From: Marinobacter algicola DG893
Lineage (GTDB): Bacteria; Pseudomonadota; Gammaproteobacteria; Pseudomonadales; Oleiphilaceae
Assembly (NCBI RefSeq): GCF_000170835.1
Contig: NZ_ABCP01000006.1
Location: 62,001-126,000 of the forward strand
DNA: 64,000 bases
Direction of reading: 5' to 3'
A program made the position numbers and the translations under genes. Numbering within the stretch: the stretch's first letter is position 1; each line of letters starts with the position of its first letter. Positions 59,618 through 64,000 of this stretch are shown piece after piece. The notes below the pieces were generated by a model. That model did not search any database, had not been told where the DNA came from, and saw only the letters and a program-made list of their open reading frames with translations.

Positions 59618-60831
59618 CACTCTGGTTATCCACAGGCCTGATTTTCACGTTCGCGGCTATCGCGCTGATCCTGTTCAAATGGTGGGACCTGAAAGTCATC
59701 GGCGTGACGCCGGTACGTACTTTCACGTTTATCGCCATTCTGTTTACCTCGGGCCTGGACGTCGGCCTGATCATGTTTCCGCTGACGGAATTTGCCGGAT
59801 ACGGCAACCTGACGGAAAGCCCCGAATATGGCTTTGCCAACCCACTGGCGATTGAGTTCGGGTTCTGGGCCTTCCTGATCTGGGGATTCTACTTCCTAAC
59901 CTGCTTCTACTTCTGTGTAATCGAGCCGCGGGTGAAGTTCTTCGACATACCGCTGGTGAAGGTGGTCAACAACGTCGTCATCATTGGCACCTGCGCCTTT
60001 ACCGCGTTCCTGTTGCTGGTCAACCTGCCCTGGTATCTGCCGGAAATTGGTGATGGCGAAACCGTCGTGCCCACGTTCTACCTGATCGTCTTCGCGGCGA
60101 TTGCCGCTGCGGTTTACTCCAGTAGTAAAATCAAATACGTGCGCATACTCAGCCTGGGTTCCAGCTGGTTGTTCATCGCGCTGATTGCGGTGATGTGGGG
60201 CCGTGCTTTCCTGACGGGCAACGGCAGCGTGGGAGACTTCTTCGGCACGGCTGGGCTGATTGGTGAGTACTTCACCAACCTGCATCACTTCATGTTGCCG
60301 TTGAACGACTACCACGAGTTTTACCTGTTCTGGTGGTTCTCCTGGAGCATCATGATCGGCCAGTTCACGGCGCGTTTTGTCAGTGGCCTGCGCACCTGGC
60401 AGTTGATGATTTCCATGCTGGTGTTTCCGTCTATCGCCATTGGTATCTGGTTCTCGGTGCTTTACCACTACCACGCTGAAGGCCTGAACATTGCCAGCTA
60501 CATCAACATCGCCATGATCACGGTGGGTATCCTGATGGTGATCAACTCACTGGACTCGCTGATCCGGCTTTACACCGACAATCTCAACCTGACCGCAAGC
60601 CGGCTGGGCCAGTGGAAGTATTATTTTGGCAACCTGATTGCAATGTGTGGTCTGACGCTGCTGTTCCAGCTCGACTTCCTGCGCATTCAATGGGTGGGCG
60701 CGCTGGTGATTGCGCTGTACTTCGGCTGCTTCGTGTACATTGTCACGAAACGTCGCGCTGAGGTGATGGGCATTGAAGGTTCGCCCAAAGAGAATACACT
60801 CGACTTCAGGAAGATTGAGTTAGCGAGCTAG
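59614..60831 (+). CDS. Short BCCT-like betaine/choline transporter
   Basis: A 405-residue membrane protein with about 10 predicted helices. Segments resemble the betaine/carnitine/choline transporter family: FTSGLDVGLIMFPLTE (compare the glycine-rich TM3 of BCCTs), NPLAIEFGFWAFLIWGFYF, and the aromatic TM8 motif FYLFWWFSWSIMIGQF followed by a basic loop. Canonical BCCTs have about 500-700 residues and 12 helices, so this is a shortened and diverged member. Its place behind betIBA suggests uptake of choline or betaine. The ATG at 59614 has GGAGG upstream; a GTG at 59608 is possible. Confidence 0.7.
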   Translation: MTLWLSTGLIFTFAAIALILFKWWDLKVIGVTPVRTFTFIAILFTSGLDVGLIMFPLTEFAGYGNLTESPEYGFANPLAIEFGFWAFLIWGFYFLTCFYFCVIEPRVKFFDIPLVKVVNNVVIIGTCAFTAFLLLVNLPWYLPEIGDGETVVPTFYLIVFAAIAAAVYSSSKIKYVRILSLGSSWLFIALIAVMWGRAFLTGNGSVGDFFGTAGLIGEYFTNLHHFMLPLNDYHEFYLFWWFSWSIMIGQFTARFVSGLRTWQLMISMLVFPSIAIGIWFSVLYHYHAEGLNIASYINIAMITVGILMVINSLDSLIRLYTDNLNLTASRLGQWKYYFGNLIAMCGLTLLFQLDFLRIQWVGALVIALYFGCFVYIVTKRRAEVMGIEGSPKENTLDFRKIELAS

Positions 60832-60871
60832 ATAGCATCACATACCATCAGGGGAAACCCGGGAGGGCTTT

Positions 60872-61081
60872 ATGTTTCTCGCCGAGAAATCGACCGGACA
60901 CATGATTGAGGTGTTGGACACCAAAATGCTGATCGACCCTAACGAATCTACTGTTAGGGGCAGCCTGCATTTTGGTGAGGAAGCCCAGGACCCGGAGTTT
61001 TTTGACAAGGCCGGCCTGAATTTCCCGTCCGGGGAATCCCTGCCACAGTGCTGGATCGACCCGGATTACCGCAGGCGGTGA
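60872..61081 (+). CDS. Small conserved protein of unknown function
   Basis: A 69-residue soluble, acidic protein (MFLAEKSTGHMIEVLDTKML at the start; FPSGESLPQCWIDPDY near the end). It has a strong GGGAGGG ribosome site and lies 40 bases after the transporter gene, so it may be in the same transcript. I recall similar short proteins in pseudomonads but know of no function. No domain or active site can be named. Confidence 0.65.
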   Translation: MFLAEKSTGHMIEVLDTKMLIDPNESTVRGSLHFGEEAQDPEFFDKAGLNFPSGESLPQCWIDPDYRRR

Positions 61082-61114
61082 TCCGGGTTAACCGCAGCCA
61101 TCAAATGCCAGGCC

Positions 61115-61681
61115 GTGCTGCCCGCGATGTTTGAGGGAATGAGTCTGACAGAGTTGGCTGGCCAGGCGGTCAGTCTGATTGCATTGGGTTTTTGCATTGT
61201 CGGCTTTGCCAGCAAGCGGGACGACCGTTTGATGGTGTTGCTGATCTCCGCGAATGTGGCCTTTGCGCTTCAGTTTGCCCTGTTCGGCAGTTGGACGGCG
61301 GCGGTGCTGAGTTTGCTGGTGATCGGCCGCATCGTGCTGGCCCGGCGATACCTGGGCAACTGGAAAGTCATGCTGGCGGTGCTCGCGGTAAACCTGGTGG
61401 CAGCGGCGCTGACCTGGCGTGCGCCCGTCGATTTCTTCGCCATTGGTGCGGCCATGTTCGGCACTGTCGGCATGTTCATGTTGCGGGGCATTGCTATGCG
61501 GTTAACCCTTGCAGCCGCTGCGATCTGCTGGATGTTGAACAACCTGCTGATTGGTTCCGTCGGCGGTACGCTGGCGGAGGGTATGGTGGTGGTGACTAAT
61601 TTCATCACGATCTTCCGGTTGGCGCGGATGAAGCGACGTTACCCGGAGGCTTTCGCCAAACTGAACGAGCCGGAGTCATAG
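61115..61681 (+). CDS. YgjV-family inner-membrane protein
   Basis: A protein of up to 188 residues with about six short membrane segments and the YgjV pattern: GQAVSLIALGFCIVGFASK near the N-terminus and WMLNNLLIGSVGGTLAEG near the C-terminus. The function is unknown. Start is uncertain: GTG at 61115, ATG at 61127 or ATG at 61139 (closest to the family start, but with a ribosome site set too near). It overlaps the 3' end of the convergent deacetylase gene by 6 bases. Confidence 0.8.
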   Translation: MLPAMFEGMSLTELAGQAVSLIALGFCIVGFASKRDDRLMVLLISANVAFALQFALFGSWTAAVLSLLVIGRIVLARRYLGNWKVMLAVLAVNLVAAALTWRAPVDFFAIGAAMFGTVGMFMLRGIAMRLTLAAAAICWMLNNLLIGSVGGTLAEGMVVVTNFITIFRLARMKRRYPEAFAKLNEPES

Positions 61682-62710
61682 CCGGCCGCATTCAAAACCC
61701 TTCAGTACGTTCACCACGTTCACGCCAATGGCATCCACATCGTAGCCGCCCTCCATGGTGAACAGGGTCGGCAGGTTCAGTTCCGCCAGCCGCTCCCCCA
61801 TCAGCAGGTAGTCCGCAGACGTCAGTTTGAAGAAGGAAATCGGATCGTCCTCGAAGGTGTCGACCCCCAGGGCGATCACCAGTGCATCGGGGTGATATTC
61901 CGCAATTCGCTGACAAGCGGTTTCCAGCCCTTCGCGCCAGACCTTGAAGGGCGTGCCGGGTGGATACACCAGGTTCTGGTTATAGCCGTTGCCGTCGCCT
62001 TCGCCGGTTTCATCCTCAAACCCGAGGAAATGAGGGAACACCAGGTCCGGGTCGCCGTGCAGGCTGATGGTCAATACATCGCTGCGTTGGTAGAAAATGG
62101 CCTGGGTACCGTTGCCATGATGGAAGTCGACGTCCAGTATTGCCACGCGTTTGGCGCCCTGGTCCCGAAATGCCTGGGCGGAAATAGCCGCGTTATTGAA
62201 GAAGCAGTAGCCTCCGAACAGGTCAGCATGGGCGTGATGCCCAGGTGGACGGCATAGTGCGAACGCGGCAGGCTCCCCGTTGGCCACCAGAGCCTGTGCG
62301 GTCAGAGCGACGTTTGCCGAGGCGCAGGCGGCGTCCCAGGTGCCTTCGGTGATCGAGGTTTCGGCGGCAAAGCTGTAGTAACCCAGGCGGCCATCGATGT
62401 CTTTGGGCAGCCTTTCCCGCATCCCCCGGCCCGGCCAGACGGCGGGAATGGCCTCGCCGGGTTTGCCCTCGGCTTCCCAATCCTCCCAGCAGCCCTGGAG
62501 AAAACTCACGTAATCCGGGGTATGCACGCGCAGAACCGGTTCAAGGCCGAAGTCGTCTGGTGCAAGGACATCTCCCAGTTGTTCCTGTTTGACCCGGCCC
62601 AGTATGGTCTCTGCCCGGGATGGCTTCTCGTGGGGGGCGATCAATACGCCGCCGTCGAGCTCGGTCGTGGCGGTACGGCGATTGTGTAGTGGGGAGAAAA
62701 CGGTTTTCAT
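61676..62710 (-). CDS. Acetylpolyamine amidohydrolase-like deacetylase (HDAC family)
   Basis: A 344-residue zinc enzyme of the HDAC fold, close in length to characterised acetylpolyamine amidohydrolases (about 341-345). Seen: RPPGHHAHADLFGGYCFFNN, the metal site DVDFHHGNGTQAIFYQRSDV, and MEGGYDVDAIG. It starts MKTVFSPLHNRRTATTELDG, typical of that group. It would deacetylate acetylputrescine, acetylcadaverine or similar polyamines. It differs clearly from the other HDAC-family protein at 51760. Confidence 0.85.
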   Translation of the reverse strand: MKTVFSPLHNRRTATTELDGGVLIAPHEKPSRAETILGRVKQEQLGDVLAPDDFGLEPVLRVHTPDYVSFLQGCWEDWEAEGKPGEAIPAVWPGRGMRERLPKDIDGRLGYYSFAAETSITEGTWDAACASANVALTAQALVANGEPAAFALCRPPGHHAHADLFGGYCFFNNAAISAQAFRDQGAKRVAILDVDFHHGNGTQAIFYQRSDVLTISLHGDPDLVFPHFLGFEDETGEGDGNGYNQNLVYPPGTPFKVWREGLETACQRIAEYHPDALVIALGVDTFEDDPISFFKLTSADYLLMGERLAELNLPTLFTMEGGYDVDAIGVNVVNVLKGFECGRL

Positions 62711-62822
62711 GGAAAACGAGTCCGTTTTGGTTGTGTAGTGTCAGTCGCTGGCGCTCCCTGGCCACAATCTGACAGTATATTACTCCTCCAATCAAACCAC
62801 GAACGCGTTATAGGACTCCGTC

Positions 62823-63383
62823 ATGAAAATCGCTGTCTTCTGTGGCTCCAGCCTGGGAAATGATGAACGTTTTGCCCAAGCCGCCGGAGCGTTTGGCCAG
62901 TATATGGCCAGCCAGGGTATGGATCTTGTGTTCGGGGGTGGCAAGGTGGGCCTGATGGGTGTGGTTGCCGATGCCGTGTTGGCCGGCGGCCGGGAGGTAT
63001 ATGGCGTTATCCCAGAGTCTCTTCGCGACCGCGAGCTGGCCCATCAGGGCCTGACCCGTCTGGATGTGGTGAGCAGCATGCACGAGCGCAAGGCGCTGAT
63101 GGCGGATATGGCCGACGCCTTCGTGGCCCTGCCCGGTGGGCCGGGTACCATGGACGAGATCTTCGAAGCCTGGACCTGGGGCCAGCTTGGATATCACAGT
63201 AAACCCTGTGCGTTTTACAACGTGGATGGCTACTTCGATGAGTTGCTGGCCTTCATCCGCAAGATGTCCGGCGCCGGATTCCTGAAACCCGAATACGCCG
63301 AGATGGTCATCGTGAAAGACCAGCCCGCCGCACTGGTATCGGCGCTGAAAAGCTATCAGCCGCCCTCACGCAAATGGTCATGA
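62823..63383 (+). CDS. LOG-family protein (cytokinin riboside 5'-monophosphate phosphoribohydrolase-like)
   Basis: A 186-residue Rossmann-like protein of the TIGR00730 group. It has GGGKVGLMGVVADAVLAGG and the active-site motif PGGPGTMDE. Plant LOG enzymes release cytokinin bases; bacterial relatives mostly hydrolyse nucleoside monophosphates, and their role is usually unknown. Divergent from the acetylpolyamine hydrolase and convergent with the PfkB kinase gene, overlapping its 3' end by 28 bases. Confidence 0.92.
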   Translation: MKIAVFCGSSLGNDERFAQAAGAFGQYMASQGMDLVFGGGKVGLMGVVADAVLAGGREVYGVIPESLRDRELAHQGLTRLDVVSSMHERKALMADMADAFVALPGGPGTMDEIFEAWTWGQLGYHSKPCAFYNVDGYFDELLAFIRKMSGAGFLKPEYAEMVIVKDQPAALVSALKSYQPPSRKWS

Positions 63384-64000
63384 AGTCGCTGAAGGCTCAG
63401 GTTTTCCGCTGCCAATGATTGTGAGGTCACGCAGAGTGCGCCGCAGACCGCCCCAAGGTGAAGGCAGGTCTGCAGGTTTTCACCGTTAAGGTGGCCACAC
63501 AGAAAACCACTGAAGAAGGCGTCACCCGCACCGTTGGTGTCCTGCACCCGACCGACTGGAAACGCGGGCTGCTCCAACCATTGCCCGTCCCGGCTAAGCA
63601 GGGTGGCACCGTCACTGCCATGGGTGCACACCACCAGCTCCTTGCCATCATCAATGATTCTTTTCATGAAACGGCGATAGTCCGGCAGATTGTCGCTGGA
63701 CAGGAAAATGACAGTCGCCGCATCGATAAACGGCTGATGATGTGGGTTCCGACCGTCATAGTCATGCAGGTCGGTCCACACCGGTTTGTTCGCGTTTTTT
63801 GCCAGGGCCAGTGCCGGCTTCGCATAGCTCAGGATATTGATCACCACCAGTTCGCAGCCTGAAATTGCGGAGGTCACCGGCGCCCAATCAACGCCACTTG
63901 GGTCAGCCGGAGGCTGTACAAACAGGGAAACCCGCCCGCCTTGAGGGTCCATCAGGTTTACGTGCTGTTCTGTCGGCGTGTTGGTGATCTCGGCAATCAG
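63356..64000 (-). CDS. PfkB-family carbohydrate kinase (5' part beyond the window)
   Basis: The last 215 codons of a sugar or nucleoside kinase; the frame stays open to the window edge, so the true start lies outside. The PfkB signature DTNGAGDAFFSGFLCGHL contains the catalytic Asp, and SSDNLPDYRRFM precedes it. Members phosphorylate ribose, fructose, adenosine or related compounds; the substrate is not evident. It overlaps the LOG gene by 28 bases at their 3' ends. Confidence 0.88.
   Translation of the reverse strand: MIAEITNTPTEQHVNLMDPQGGRVSLFVQPPADPSGVDWAPVTSAISGCELVVINILSYAKPALALAKNANKPVWTDLHDYDGRNPHHQPFIDAATVIFLSSDNLPDYRRFMKRIIDDGKELVVCTHGSDGATLLSRDGQWLEQPAFPVGRVQDTNGAGDAFFSGFLCGHLNGENLQTCLHLGAVCGALCVTSQSLAAENLSLQRLHDHLREGG

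Overview
The window looks like a chromosomal segment of a marine, salt-adapted gammaproteobacterium close to Marinobacter. The order rnpA-yidD-yidC-mnmE ... mnmG-rsmG-parA-parB-atpIBEFHAGDC-glmU-glmS is the conserved block near the replication origin in pseudomonads and relatives. The choline-to-betaine genes, NhaB and Kef-type antiporters and RND efflux fit a marine heterotroph. The genus is inferred from gene order and protein character, not from a search. I saw no transposase, integrase, CRISPR array, tRNA or rRNA.

Layout. 1-3650: end of rnpA, yidD, yidC, mnmE. 3734-16082: about 12 kb of accessory genes between mnmE and mnmG (Sel1 lipoprotein, Cache-GGDEF-EAL protein, periplasmic solute-binding protein, acyl-CoA dehydrogenase, DUF3833 lipoprotein, RND pump pair, second EAL protein). 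16083-16730: a gene-free AT-rich stretch with consensus DnaA boxes just before mnmG, a candidate oriC. 16731-21009: mnmG, rsmG, parA, parB. 21216-28459: ATP synthase operon behind a strong sigma70-like promoter. 28602-31833: glmU and glmS. 31938-36627: tandem glycine riboswitch, DadA-like oxidoreductase overlapping a PchR-like AraC regulator, then a TonB siderophore receptor with a Fur-box-like site. 36881-39107: nhaB and a DUF3047 protein. 39176-43395: nrdA and nrdB behind paired NrdR-like boxes and a cobalamin riboswitch whose platform can hide the nrdA ribosome site. 43400-45266: LysR regulator divergent from a fatty-acid-hydroxylase-like membrane enzyme. 45282-49590: a putative ECF-sigma regulon (alanine-rich exported protein, outer-membrane barrel, secreted subtilase, sigma factor, anti-sigma factor). 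49692-55391: Kef antiporter, HDAC-family deacetylase, ahpC, ahpF. 55515-60831: betI, betB, betA and an unusually short BCCT-like transporter preceded by a micro-ORF. 60872-64000: a small conserved protein, YgjV-like protein, acetylpolyamine-amidohydrolase-like protein, LOG-family protein and a partial PfkB kinase.

The strongest unexplained signal is in 45.3-49.6 kb. Three positions share one promoter-like pattern (GGAAT, fixed spacing, CGT): before the ECF sigma gene, before the divergent subtilase gene, and before the alanine-rich exported protein gene 3 kb away. This suggests one envelope-associated regulon. The second is the RNA control layer: a glycine riboswitch on a flavin oxidoreductase/AraC pair, and a B12 riboswitch with a readable sequestor and anti-sequestor on class Ia ribonucleotide reductase.
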